Source: Stratiolaelaps scimitus
Lineage: Eukaryota; Arthropoda; Arachnida; Mesostigmata; Laelapidae
Assembly (NCBI GenBank): GCA_019614645.1
Contig: JABWDB010000031.1
Coordinates: 62,001 to 126,000, forward strand
DNA: 64,000 nt
Direction: 5' to 3'
Made by a program: the position numbers and the translations under genes. Below, piece after piece: positions 10,971-23,700 of the stretch. A model generated the notes under the pieces. That model was not told where the DNA came from. It did no database searches and saw nothing but the letters and a program-made list of their open reading frames with translations. Numbering within the stretch: the first letter of the stretch is position 1; each line of letters begins with the position of its first letter.

Positions 10971-13945
10971 ATGGCAAACTTACTCATACTCGTTGTTCAA
11001 AGGGTCGCCCGGCTGTCAAATTCAGTACTATCACTGTTGTGTCTACGTGTCCGCTTGGGGGTGATGCCAGCAGCGCTTAGCGCATCTGTAGTCCTCGGTA
11101 CGCTCGAACTCGAGCAATCGCCGATTTCAACTGCTACACCAGTGACTACAGAGGCGTACGCAAACGACTCCAGCAACGAGTGAACAATTGATCCAGCTCA
11201 GAGATTTGTCGACTTGGGAACAGCATCTCTCGACGCAATTATACACGAATTTAGGGCATAATTCTCCGAACAAATAGCAACCACATCCGAGTTTTGAGTA
11301 ATTTTTGAATGCCGTCGAAATAGAACGCTATACGCGCATATGGTTGCATTTCCCTCCGAACATTTGATATATGTATTTGGAAACAAGCGAAACCTGGACC
11401 CTATACGATTCCGTGGCTTTCCTAGACCAACGCCGAGCATGGTTCTACATCTGGGTCCGATGTCTCTACATCCGTGCGATGTTATCATTGCAGGATGTGG
11501 ACTTGTAACCGAGAGCGGAATCGTACAGGATCGGGTCGTGAACGGAACATATGCTAGAAACAGTTTCCCATGGACTGTGCTCGTGGTTCTGAAAGCTGAG
11601 GGGAATCCGGTAGGCTACGGTACAGGGGCGCTGGTTACGCCGTTACACGTCCTCACTGCGGCGCACCTTCTATTAACGTAAGCAAGTATAAGTTGAAGGT
11701 AACATACTTGATACGACAAAGGACGTGCTATATAATGATTCATATTAAGTGGTTAGCATACCTTATATCACCTCAGAGGAAATCACTCTTCCACTGTTAC
11801 TCGAATGTTCCACAGGTTTCCTTAGGGTAAAGGTAAAGCTTTATTGATTTATTAAAGGAACTGCATACAATGCTTAAGTGCTCCTATATGTCATGCAACG
11901 GGATTCGAACCTGCGGCCTCTGGCTCTCTACAGCGAGAGACTCAGCCGTCCAAGTCACCGCGCTGAGTGAATTTCTGCACTATTTCCTTAGGGGGTGAAA
12001 AACATTTTCATCTTAATATCGTTCTGTCTTGAAAAGTCTACAGTTCTTCTACAATACAGTTTTATATATAGTTTATGCTGCCAGCTACTTATGGACAACC
12101 AAAAATAGTCTGTTATCGATCTAGGCGTAGTGTAGCTGTTTAGAAATTGTTTTTTTTTCGCAGTTTACAATTATTTCGCCGAATATGTTCAACAATAGGT
12201 TATAGCGACCGTTGCTTCGAGCAGAGCAACGAGAAAAAAATTATAACACATTTCAAACTTGTGCCATTCTTCATACAGGCCTGGGAATGATGTCTTCGTA
12301 TTGTACGGGTCAAACGTTATCAGTTTGATGAAGAACGTTAGTGTAACTGGTATTCGGTAGGTGTGTACACATTCGCATTATATTCAATTTATTAATGCTA
12401 TAAGATATATTATTATTATTATTATTATACAGCTATTTTACCCATTAAGGAATGTAGGGTATAATACTGGCTTTCAAGTTTCTGTTATTCTTAGACTTGA
12501 AGCAAATCATCTCATCACTAAATACTGCAGCCCCTGGAACGTGTTGTATAGGCACCTTACGATTTGGCTTTCAGCTCTGACGGCAATATTGATATTAGTG
12601 TTTTAGTGGATATCGAACCCTGTCCCACGAACTTCCAACGAACGAATTGTTAACAGAGTCTGACGTACACATCGCTGTGTGGTCGATGGTATTCTGCTAA
12701 GTTTTTGGTAGAAAAGAATCTCGTACAAACGGGTTGCTTGGTTTTAAGAAATCTGACCGCTCGGAAGCCGTGTGTCGCCTGGCGACGCGTCTTCGAAGTC
12801 GTCAAACTTGGCTTTATCTCACCGTAGAGCTGCATACATTTGTGAACACCCTGTAGGCTTGGTTGTAAACCAAGCTGTGCGTACTGTTTTCTCTGAACGC
12901 AAATTCACTGTTCGCGAATACGACGAACACTGAACAGTCTAAATATGTAACTTACCTTCTTCGCAGGCGAGTTTCTGAAGGATTTAGCGACCAGGAAGAT
13001 ATCATGCTGCTCCTACTGGAGACGGCTCTAACGAACATTTCCCGACTGTGTGTGCCTTCGTGGAAATCGAACGACGAGTTCACTGTCGACCCCAGCGGAG
13101 ATTTTCCAAAGGGTAGGTGTAAGGATCAATGTCGTCTCTTCGTCCAACCATCTACACGTTCGTATCGGCGCGAGCAGCTAAAATCGTGTGTCTGTCATTT
13201 TTAGCCGGTGACAATATATTCATCGCTGGATTCGGCTCACTTTCTGAAAAGACTCCTGGTGAGGGTGGCGAGTCGCCCAGAGAGCTAATGTACACCCGGG
13301 AGACGGTCCTCCCAAACAGCTATTGCGAGACAGATACGGAAGGTTTCGATAGCAAGACCGCATTTTGCGCGAAAACGCCCAACACAGGTATTTGTCGGGT
13401 ATGTAAGGAGTTTACTAAGGGGTGCATATTATAATTGCAAGATCGCTAACAATATTGGATAGTCATATATTTCATTATATATATCGCACTCTCAGATATC
13501 TGTGGTTGTTAATCATAACAACTATTTATATATATATATATATATATACATATATATATACGTATATAATTACAATGTTGTAATGATATGCAACAACAGT
13601 ACTAAATTTGATTGAATAGAAACAATGCCAAGAATAACTAATGAGAATACTGCCAAGCTATGCCTAGTGGCTATTGTGGATTTTCCCACATGAAATGGTA
13701 GTTAAATTTGACGGTTAGATAAAATATCCTAGCCTTGTGGACACTGAAAAATTTCTCGTCCACAGGGCGACTCGGGTGCCTCGGCGATGTTATTGATCAA
13801 TCGACGGTTGATCTCGGTCGGTATAGCTGCGAGCAGTCGCCTCTGTGGATTTAGTCCAGACAGATATATCCGGGTAGCCGTCTACCTCGAATGGTTGCAC
13901 ACATCAATCAACGAGTCTCCGAAAGATTTTACCGTACCTCTCTAG
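10971..13945 (+). CDS. Trypsin-fold (S1A) serine protease, six exons
   Basis: Secreted endopeptidase of family S1A. Exons are 10971-11097 (tentative, signal-peptide-like), 11494-11677, 12279-12356, 12967-13112, 13205-13398 and 13766-13945. All junctions are GT-AG with matching phases, giving about 302 residues. The catalytic triad is His in LTAAHLL, Asp in QEDIMLLLL and Ser in GDSGA. The zymogen cleavage site is VQDR|VVNG. Cys placement fits the usual pairs 1-122, 168-182 and 191-220, but the 42-58 pair is absent: no Cys follows the catalytic His and none sits in the strand before it. The residue at position 189, six before Ser195, is Gly rather than the Asp of true trypsins, so cleavage after Arg/Lys is not expected; chymotrypsin- or elastase-like preference is inferred. 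Exon 1 is the weakest part because other phase-1 donors are possible. A SINE lies in the intron between 11677 and 12279. Confidence 0.85.
11828..11982 (-). repeat. tRNA-derived SINE (family A) with perfect 11-bp target-site duplication
   Basis: Reverse-strand copy of the element at 4782. It has the TTTACC-type tail at its left end, a GCAGTTCCTTTAATAAA body, a B box GGTTCGAATCC, and an A-box-like region near 11955. It is flanked by identical TTTCCTTAGGG at 11817-11827 and 11983-11993, the mark of LINE-driven retroposition. It lies in an intron of the serine protease gene, antisense to it. Confidence 0.88.
13524..13570. repeat. (TA)n microsatellite
   Basis: Imperfect TA run in the last intron of the serine protease gene. 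Confidence 0.85.
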
Positions 13946-15067
13946 ATTGCAGCATCTAACATGCATCCTAATAAACAACTTATGTTATTAGTGGATTAAC
14001 TCAAAGGGTCCAATACACACAGATTCGTTTTTATGCTATTGAAAAATATTCTGTGCTTTCTTTAATAGTGCATGGAGGCCCGATTTTCACTCGAGCGGCA
14101 CAAAATCTTAGTTCCAAGTCCTTACCATGGATTCTTTGGTGACTCTTTCAACAGTATAATATTGTGGATATATATATATATATATATATAGACAGTATAA
14201 TATCGTCTGTGTTTTCACTCGGTATTACTCAGTAATCTTTAGTTCGCATTCACCATTTGGTCATCTCATACTATATTTTGCGTGCGGAGATTTTCTGCAC
14301 GTTCGAGGGGGCAGGCATCAATAAAGGACTTTATTAAATATCACCATCATCATCAACAAATTCAAGAAAACAGTTTTGAGCTTGGAGCGAAAGGGCCACA
14401 TGACCAGGAATCACGTTTGACGGTTTCAACACGTCTGATGAATTCTTTGAGCAAAAGGCAAGATTCAGCTCGCGTGCGAGCTTTTCGGCATGCCCAAATG
14501 TGTCCGCCAACACTGCACGGGTCAATCGTTTTTTCACGTGGAGGGCGCTCAGGATTTTAAACAGAAAGTCTTAGTCCATTACTGTGAAATTTCAATTGTA
14601 ATGAGGTACGAATCCCTCTCGATGTTCTGAAATACTTTCTACTATATGGTCCGGGGCCTTGCTGGGTTCACCAATGCTGTCCGATATTTAGCATAACTAC
14701 GGGGGAGGGTGCCCATATAGTGCGTTTCTAATACGACATAATAATAATAATAATAATAGAATCCCAAGGAGCCAATATAACGCCAGCCTTCTAACGTTAG
14801 GATTTCCTTAAAGATCAAACACCACTCATGGAGGAAATGGCGAGCCAAGAAAATCAATCCTCAACAAAAAAAATTGAAAAAACAATTAAATTAAACTTGA
14901 ATTTCGAAGCATCTTAGAAACACAACTAGCCCTAGCACGCCATCGAATTACTTGCATAGGCTACCTAGGAAACCACCCAGAAGGTCCATCAGTAGCCTGG
15001 TCTTCGTATAAGTTAGTCAACGTGATAGACACCGATTCTAAGCATAGTTGCTCCGAAAGCCACAAGT

Positions 15068-15216
15068 AAATAAAAGTAAAGGCTTTATTGGTTTATTTCA
15101 CGAATTGTAGTTTCGTAAATGCTTAAGTTCTCTTATATGTCACGTTGCGAAACTCGAACCTGCGCCCTCCGGCGCGGGCGCTCTCCTCGGTGTCACAAGA
15201 TGCGAAACCGAGCCGG
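15068..15216 (-). repeat. tRNA-derived SINE (family A), diverged copy
   Basis: Reverse-strand relative of the 4782 element. It keeps the AATAAAGCC-type tail, the GACATATAAGAGAACTTAAG body and a mutated B box (GGTTCGAGTTT). A GC-rich arm replaces the usual anticodon-arm-like stem. No clear target-site duplication was found, which fits an older insertion. Confidence 0.7.
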
Positions 15217-17344
15217 TGAAAATGTAAGATCCTTCTCTCGACTAGATTACATTAAAACACAGAAACATAGAATATCTGAATAGAGGTAAACTCGCGCACA
15301 TGATCGTAATGACACGCAATACCCTCTAGCGAGTGATACAAACATCTCATCTTAAGGAACTCAAGCCGTTTTTGGGGCGCATAACGAAAATAGGCTTCGG
15401 ACAACTCAGACACCGGAATTACATTCAAGCAACACCCTTCGATGGTCAACATAAGACGTGTGTGTGCCTGATACACAGAAAGTCCACACGAAGGTAATCG
15501 CCGGCGCCGCAGCAACGGCTGCCGAAAGTTCTTCGTGACGAGACGGAATCGCTTCAGTGGTTCACAGTGAATGTTAAACGCCACGAAACATTAATAAACC
15601 GACAGTTAGAAAATGGCCCATGGACTAATCCATACTAATTCATACAAAATAGTCAGACTAAGTTTGTTCGATGTCATGCTATCATCTCTACATCGCTATT
15701 GTAACCTGCGTAGCACTATTTCAGAGCTATTTCACTCTTGATTTGAATGATTCTATTTCCTGGTACGTGACATACAAGACATTCAAATTACTCAAACGAG
15801 CTGGCTGCTTTACAAACGATCCTAATGTGTGGTTTGACGTTTGAGGTTTGCGATCCTCCCGAGGTGCATCGATCTGCGAACACATCACTGCTCACTACGT
15901 TATTTGTACGGTATACTCTTTTCGCTATCAGGTTGGTTAGTTTATTAATTCTACTTGGTTCTAACAGTTCGGTAAGTAAGGTTTCTTTATTTTTAATCGT
16001 TATAAGTTTCTTTCAATAAACCAGCAATTAACTCAAATCCGATAGATAATATTTTTAATTAATGCTTACAAACGAGATTAATGTTGAAGTACCCAAATGC
16101 AGATAAAGAACAACATAGGCAAATCACGCGGCGAAAATTTTTCAACGAAAGTTAAATGTGAACAGCAATTGTTGATCATTTTAAGACCCTTTAACATCAC
16201 TTTAACATCCTTTTCCTAAAATATTTTTTTTTTATAAAAAAGATGTATTCAGGGAAAATGTAGCCGGATATTTTATGAACAAATTATTCGATATTTCTGT
16301 ACAGCCGGTACACTGAAAGACAAACATGGTTCATTTGTAGAATATTTTGGTAGCGTTCCATCTGTGCTGTTAATTGCCACCTTTATTTTAAACATGTGTC
16401 GAAAACACGAGTATAGTTTTCAGTTATACTGATTGTTAAACTGGTCATACCGATGAGAAACTTTGGGGGCCACATAATCTTGAAGTGCTTTCTCAATTAT
16501 TTAATGCTCCGAATGGATGGAGCTTGCATTATCTATCCACTAGTTTAATAGATAACTACCTTAGAAATAACACGTTTAATTATAGGCTAAAAGGAACCTA
16601 AGTGAAATATAGGTGGCTAGTGACCTAGGTGCGGTGGTTTTATCACCATCGTTTACTGGGCTGGCTGAATTGGTTTTGTGAAAATCCTCTCTTGTGCTGC
16701 TGCTGGATCCTTAGGGCGTGTACTCTAGCAGCCCTTTCCTTTGCCATGATGTTATGTGAAGCCCGTGCATACTGGGTCGTTGTTTCTCTATTCATCCGAA
16801 ATTCGCTTAAAATTGCGTAAATATGTTTGCTTGACAAAGTTTCAAATAAGAGGAAAAGTTCGCCCGAAAAGTTGATCATAAATGTCACCTAGATCGTTAC
16901 CTCATTGTGCTGCTTTCTATTTATTAGCAAGTCTGATGCAATACCAAACACAACGCCGCCATAAGCAACCAGGTTGTCTGGTCGATTCTCTCGGGCTTGG
17001 TTTGTCGAGCGAACTCGTCGGATCATTACCAACAAGGAAATTACTCAGTTTTTTCAACAGTTAAGTGATGATAAATTAAAAATGAAGATGCCGGCGAGTA
17101 TGTTTAAAGTTGAAAGCGGGTGGCCCCCGGCACACCCGGAGTTTTCTCGTTTTCGCTCTTTTCAATACATCTTGAACAATAAATTGGTGTCGATGTTGTA
17201 TTACCTGGTCAACGGTATTTTTCAATTACTCAGATTCATAAAATGTGTATCCTAGAAATAGCGCGCGAATATCCTGCACAAACAAGCGATCTCTCGACGA
17301 TATTAATCGAAGAAGTAACATCAAATTATTATTTTATGCATAAC

Positions 17345-17422
<78 letters not shown>
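17345..17422. repeat. Long (TA)n microsatellite
   Basis: About 38 uninterrupted TA units, the longest simple repeat in the window. Any open frame through it is an artefact of the repeat. Confidence 0.95.
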
Positions 17423-17425
<3 letters not shown>

Positions 17426-18709
17426 AAGTTGATATTAGTCCCAATTAGACATTCGTTTGTCGAAGCCAGGGTTGCTGCGGTACGCGGTCAGCAACAGATA
17501 GCAGATGCTGACAAACATAAAAATAGACGGTTTCTTCTACGTTGGTTGAGGTAGTATTTTCCTTGAAGTGGCGAGTCTTGATCTGGAAATTTCCGGCCAA
17601 ATTCTATTAACTACTATGCTGGCAGCAGAGCTATTCACAAGACGCGCAGACGTGGCAAATGTATAAGCCTAGCTATAGTTCAAAATTGTTCATTTAACTC
17701 TGTCCCTCCTATAAACTCTTGGGGGGGGGGTGTTCCTCCGGATACGCTATTTCAAAAATCTCTCAGTTAGTTTTTCATTTGTTAATTAATTATTATTTTT
17801 ATCTTTTTGTGAATACCTTTTTATTTTTCTTCTTATTATATTATTATTATCATTATATTATTTATTTATCTCCTATTGTTATTATTATTATCATTATTAT
17901 TGTATGATCCCTATTCGTAACTAGAGCCAGATATCGGAGTTGCCGCCTCTATCCTGTTATGTATAAGGCATCAGTTCATCGTGAAGTGCACGATGTGCAT
18001 GTGTGTCTCATTAAACACGATCTGATTCGAGTGTATAGAACCTTCTTCCTCTTTATTTACGATTCTGCTATATAACAAACAAATACAAACAAATGCAGCA
18101 TTCGCCAGCGTAATTGAACATTTTCACGTAGAGTTTCGGTCGGTTTATCCTTTATTGTCCAAATAGCGATTCATGATGTCGATGCTTCTTCAGCCTTCGT
18201 TGACACAATTCGGTCAGTGCGTTCACCACGATCTTTCCTTTATCCCTAATGTCTGTTTGGATCGTTCAATACGATGCGTGCACTATCGCTTGTGTAGATT
18301 TATTTAAAAAAAACATGAATAAAAAATGCTGCTTCGACCGTAAGATCTGTATTGTTATAAAGCATTCTCGTGTGCGGTAGTACAATATTTATTATTCGTA
18401 TATAGCACGTGGATGTATATGACAGTATAACAGGTTATACTTAGTACACATATATATATATGTATATATATATGTGGTTATGTATGTTTTTATAAATAGC
18501 ACTATTTCCATACGGAAATTGACTGTATGCAATACTGAAACACTCCAAAGCTGCATCGACACTCGACTCAGCTACGAAACAGGCGTGGATCACTTCCACT
18601 TGTAGAACAATGATGACCGGTGAAGCATCCCAAATTATATTTCATCCTCCACCACCGTATCGATCAACTCGCCAAGTTCACCACTAGGAGTTTTAGCTGG
18701 TGCATTTAC

Positions 18710-19858
18710 TTAGGCGTTGCCATTGTCGGGAGTGCAGCTACTGCTGCTGCTGCTGCCTTCTCCTCCGTTGGTGGTGATGGCCTGACTTGCTTTGAGTTCA
18801 GGTAGGTATTGTGTGAGGTTGAGGCCGGTTAGTTGTCGGATCATGTCCTGGAGGTGTTGGGCCTGTTCGGTTAACGCGGACATCACCTGCGAGCTGAGCT
18901 GACTCACGGAGGTGCTCTGTAGGTTGGAGTTTAGCTCACTAGCCCGATTGAGGACCGATGAGTAGGTGTCGGTAAGCTTGGTCTTGACGCCCTCATGAGC
19001 CTTGCTCAGAGCATCTTGGGCCTGAGACGCTGCCGCCTGAGCAATAAACAGTGCCTGCTGCGCTGCCGGCTTATCCTTGGCCTCTTCGAGAAGACCAGCT
19101 AACCATTCGAAGTGTAGGGTCTGTGCAATCTCCTGCGCCGACTTTCCTTCTTGAACATTGTCCTTGAGAGCACGAATCACACTTAGCGCTTCAAGGACCC
19201 GCGAGACGCCATCGGAGGCAGCCTTCTGGGCAGCCAAAAACCGACCGGTTGTGTGGTGGGTCACGGCCAGACGCGCCTTCACGGTGACGTGCTCCATACG
19301 ATGGCGCAGATCGCCGTTGTCTTCAAATGTTGGCAGCTGCTCACCGCGGGCAGTTAAGTGCGAATCGAGGATGCCTTCTGCGGTTGCCAGAGCTACCGCA
19401 GCATATCCCACCAGCTGCTCGCGGTACTCACCGAGACGCTCGGGGGCCACAGCGCCAAGACCAAACTGCTGCAGCTTCTGATTGCTGTAGCCGACGACGC
19501 TGTCGCGCACAGCTGTTACCTTGTTGGTTCCGAACTCCTTGACGTCGGACAGAATTTTCTCGGGTGTTTCCTTGACAGCGGGCACGCTCTGTTCGACCCG
19601 ATCGAGTCCCTGACAGGCGAGCGAATCCACGAACTGGATTGGCCCCTGCAGCTTGTTAATGATCGGTTGCGACGTGCTCAGGGCCATTTGGGTGGTCTTT
19701 TCACCGACTTCGATGACGCTCTTAATCGGGCCAGGCGAGGCCTCCTTGAGCTTGTTGTACGAATTCACCGCCATTCCCAGGGCTGCCTCGACCGTCGGCA
19801 GAGACGCCACGCGTGTTACAAACGCACTCTGCGTTGCTGAGTTGCTCTCGGCCACCAT
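18710..19858 (-). CDS. Perilipin / lipid storage droplet surface-binding protein
   Basis: Coats lipid droplets and regulates access of lipases. The ATG at 19858 has a good context (GACATGG) and gives 382 residues. The N-terminal PAT domain is recognisable from FVTRVASLPTVEAALGMA onward, followed by repeated amphipathic helices (TTQMALSTSQPIINKLQGPI, and the LDRVEQSVPAVKE and EKILSDVKEFGTNKV segments). A central helical region and a C-terminal helical part end in a Ser-rich tail. The frame stays open upstream to an ATG at 20056, but an acceptor-like TTTTTCAG just before the GKPPSSS segment suggests that the upstream part is intron, or an alternative N-terminus with a hydrophobic stretch. Assignment to the insect Lsd-1 or Lsd-2 type is not possible by eye, so I give no symbol. 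The 3' coding half has codon use richer in G/C than its surroundings, as expected for a conserved gene. Confidence 0.9.
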   Translation of the reverse strand: MVAESNSATQSAFVTRVASLPTVEAALGMAVNSYNKLKEASPGPIKSVIEVGEKTTQMALSTSQPIINKLQGPIQFVDSLACQGLDRVEQSVPAVKETPEKILSDVKEFGTNKVTAVRDSVVGYSNQKLQQFGLGAVAPERLGEYREQLVGYAAVALATAEGILDSHLTARGEQLPTFEDNGDLRHRMEHVTVKARLAVTHHTTGRFLAAQKAASDGVSRVLEALSVIRALKDNVQEGKSAQEIAQTLHFEWLAGLLEEAKDKPAAQQALFIAQAAASQAQDALSKAHEGVKTKLTDTYSSVLNRASELNSNLQSTSVSQLSSQVMSALTEQAQHLQDMIRQLTGLNLTQYLPELKASQAITTNGGEGSSSSSSCTPDNGNA

Positions 19859-20700
19859 GTCGGTGCTGTTGTCACTGCCGCTGATTGCTGCGGAAGACGA
19901 GGGAGGCTTGCCACTGAAAAATGAATGAAAGAACACTTTTAGAAGGAAGGTCGCCTGAAGGTAGTACAACGCCAGCAAGCAGTTCTGCAGTAGGATCCAC
20001 TGCAGGATGGCGACGGGATTGAGGAGCGCTTGTTGGGCTGCGAACGGGGTTGCCATCGATGCAACGCCGCCAGACCACCGGCTTCACCGATGCCCGCCAT
20101 TGTCAACTTTCCGACAAGCAGCACAACCGTCAGCACCTGCAAAGCGGCCCTGTCGCCGCAGTGGACGCGCCTCTTGCCTCTTGAGGAAGGCGTACCCTTT
20201 CCGCGATGGGTGGACCTCAGTCGTCATCCGACATCCGAAGCATGCAAACACCCGACCCGAAGAAGGATAACACGAAGCGGGCGACACACAACCACCATCA
20301 CAACTACGGTGGAGGCAGCCGTCAATCACGGCTACGGCTGTCGAGTCAAGGCGGCTCACACATTCACAAGGGGTGAAAACACATAATATAGGTACTACGC
20401 ACAAGAAAAGGAAAAAGGGGAGGAACACGAAGAAGAGACGAAATTGCCGATCGCATAACTGATGGTGTACGTTTTCCGTTAACAACAAACGCAACTCATT
20501 TGCGCCGACCGCCATTATAATGGCCAATGGCCAACCACTTACAGCTAGGTTTCCTTGTTCCTCGTGTAAAAGAAGATTTCTCTCCGCGCAAAACGCTTCA
20601 GCGGACGGACAGACAGGCAGGCTATGGATAGATAGTGGCGTTCTACACCAGTTTGACGCAATGCGTTCGCCTACGTTCACTCGATGGCGTTGTTCTGTGG
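19859..20700 (-). other. 5' region of the perilipin gene
   Basis: Higher G/C than the flanks and full of overlapping open frames on both strands, typical of a GC-rich promoter and first-exon region. A splice acceptor just upstream of the perilipin ATG (near 19914) implies at least one untranslated or alternative first exon here or further upstream. I cannot place its donor with confidence. Confidence 0.35.
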
Positions 20701-23700
20701 CGTCCTTTCCTTTAAGAGTGCGCCTCTAGCCACTATCGTCGGATGGTCGATTAGCAAAGGGGGGCCCGAGATGCAGAGAGGAGGAGTTCCCGCTGCCGCT
20801 GCGGTGGCGGTCCTGTCGAGGGCCAAGGTTCACCAGTCCAAAGCTGGTGCGACGGACATTACGTACACACGACAGGTCATCTTTAATCAATGACTCATTG
20901 ATTGAGTTGGACACGACACGTTAAATTTGGCGTATACACGTGCCTTGTAAAAGACGTCTCTGACTGATCTTTATCGAACTCACAAGAAAAAACACTGTCG
21001 TGGCAATTTGCAGAGAACACAACGGTTGACACTTGAGTCACAATTGGAGCTATTGGCTAGCCGTTGCCGTGATATGTACACGGAGTAATGATATGACCGG
21101 CTTTTAGGGTGCACAGGGAGAACACTTTGTGTCGTGAAAGCAATGTAATGTGAATAGTAATTAATAATCGTATCTGTTCACCAAGTAGTCATATTTATTC
21201 TATACTGTCCTGCCATGTTCTCGTTCCTCGAAAGCAGAAGTGTCTGCAAAATACGTCAGATATTCCGAGGTCGTTACAACAGCCATAAGCCGAAGATTTG
21301 GCTGGTTTGAGCTGCTTTTGTTTAACTTCTTTTTGTCACCGCGATTACATTTTGAATTGGCTAATGATACATAATGTGGGTCGTAATAGATTACACAGCG
21401 ACAACATCTCATCTTCTCTTGACATACTGGAGGCATAGACCGGAAATAGCCCAACAGGGGAGCCAACATCTCTTGGTCCGAATGGCACAGGTTGCCTTTC
21501 GAAACCTGTCACTACTGAAGAAAACTAGTTCACTGAACCTTTGCCAGGGTGATATTTTAGCTACTAAGCACGGTGATTCGCTAATTCATAATTGGTGCAA
21601 TATCATTTGATGATGCGAGTTCTTCAGCGTGCTGTTTTTTTTTCTAAAACAACATTGTTATAATGTGGAAAGGTTCCCGAATTCGATGGTTTGAACGACC
21701 AATGAGCGACCCTCTCAACCTCGGCTACGTGTGAGACTATGGGATCCCACGGTGACTATCAACCTAGCGGTTCTCCTCATATCGAGCCCCACATACGTAA
21801 CACTAATATCTTATGTGTCCAAACCATTTATTTTCCTTCTTGAATCAACACACATACATGGACACGCACACAATTCGTCATCGCAACAGTTGAAGGAATT
21901 ATCGACCTCACCGAAAGTCCATTTGAGGACCTAATAATAATGAGTAATAATAATAATAATAATAACGTGTGAGGAGCAATGCCGGCGAAACCTCAACCCG
22001 ATGTGCGGCCTGCGCAGCCACACAATCAGATATATTTAACAAGCGATCAACGTCAGTGGTCGTGGTGGTGCTGATCAATAAATGATTACTTAGCAACTTG
22101 TTGTCGACCTGTTTTGGATCCAGGAGAATGAAGCAAACAAAAATATTAATTACTTTTAGTTATGCAACAAAACAAAAGGATTCCCGCTCATAATTCATCA
22201 CCCTGTTTAGGTTCGTTGTGATCAAGAAAGCCTTCCCTCCAACAGAGACCAGTTCTCAGAGAACTCAGAATCAGCTGTTCACAAGTAACAGCAGGTTAAC
22301 AGACGGAAGAGAATTTGCTGACTGTGATTAGACCTATTGCAGAAGCGTCCTCCAGTCGATCGCGACGGACGTTCTCGAAATAGAAGTGGTGTCAAAGGGT
22401 ACTCCAGTGGTAGCAAGGCTAGTAAGGCGTAGATCGATCACCGGCCGAATGACGCTACAGGATCTACTTATTGTAGGATGTTGCCCACATTGAACAGGTC
22501 AAAGGTGAACGGTGAGAGGGATGTGGACTTTATCAAGAAATTGATAACGAATTGAGATATGCTCGACGTGAACGCGCGTTGGGATAGGAATTGCGTCACC
22601 GCATTTGATATCAATGACCGATATAGATACTGATGATGGCTTGAACCACTGTTATCTTCTGTGGTGAGATTCCATTGGCGGCCTACAAGCGAACACGATA
22701 TTTCGGGGTTTGTCGTAAGGCCTAAATAAGCATTTCATTTCATCTGCTCACTTCGCAATGGTAGCTAAATAAATATCGATATTTAATTAGAAAATTAGAA
22801 AATCGGTATAAATGGATAATTAGTGAATTCCTTCCTACTTCCTCAATGGATTATTCTTCGCGTCCGTGCTGATACCCTCAGACAAGCAGAGCTAACCCAT
22901 CTCGTTAAATGGTAGCAACGTTACTATGAGCTCGCAAAACGGTGAATTACGCAAAATCCCCATCTGTTGATATATCAGTATGAGAATTTTTACCATAAGC
23001 AAACAGGTATATCGAATGACTATTTAAAAAATAAAACTTAACCCAAATTGAGATCTCTGAATTAATGGGCAATAGTCAAATCAAGTGCTAATTGTCACGA
23101 GCATAAAGTCCCCTATAGTTATCTTATACGTCCTACAAAGGGGTATGATATAGTTATCATCGCGACCTAATCTAAACGTTCGGCCGTGGGTATACTAAAT
23201 GAAAATTTGATGAAAATCTAAACTGACCACGTGACGTATCGTGCCTTCCATCTAAGAAAAAGAAAACCACCTTCCGGAATATTGGGTGCGTGCCAGCATT
23301 TCGCTGCATCACCAGACTGTTTAGATAACGGCATCGGCGATACGGTTGGAGGCGTACCGGGGTCACTCGAAAATGACCGCCGGCAGAACTCCATTGTTGA
23401 AAATACACTCGTAGAAACTTCCACGTAATCTAGAACGGCGAAATTCGAATGGAGCTTGCTTATCGATGGACTGTTCGTCGGTCGGTGATTAATATTACGA
23501 CAACGATTAAGGTGGCAGGTAATTAGATTTGAGGCCATGCGCGTCAGGGACGAATCAACGTAAATGACGGCAAAGCTGATATTGATACTAATTATAGATT
23601 TAAATTTTGTTCTTTGAGACCCAAGACGCGTCCAGGTTGATAGTGCAGGGGTCAATAGATAACTACCAAATGGTCACCAATACTGTTGGCACACTATTTT

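Larger units (their letters stand above)
13946..18709. other. Intergenic, AT-rich, no supported gene
   Basis: Holds a (TA)n run near 14169, a diverged SINE at 15068, the longest (TA)n tract of the window at 17345, poly-ATT stretches around 17830-17905 and another TA-rich patch near 18452. A reverse frame at 15252-15584 is fairly protein-like but lacks an ATG and splice support. Confidence 0.4.

Noticed and set aside
15252..15584. A 110-codon reverse frame with balanced composition
   Set aside because: It opens with GTG after an in-frame stop, has no ATG near its start and no credible acceptor.
17243..17554. A 103-codon frame through the long TA tract
   Set aside because: An Ile-Tyr repeat from the microsatellite, not a gene.
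20084..20680. A 198-codon reverse open frame upstream of perilipin
   Set aside because: No recognisable domain, overlapping frames on both strands, and a position expected for a 5' untranslated region.
23218..23401. A reverse-strand initial exon reading MEFCRRSFSSDPGTPP onward with a possible donor
   Set aside because: The donor phase does not match the perilipin acceptor, no other partner was found, and no domain is recognised.
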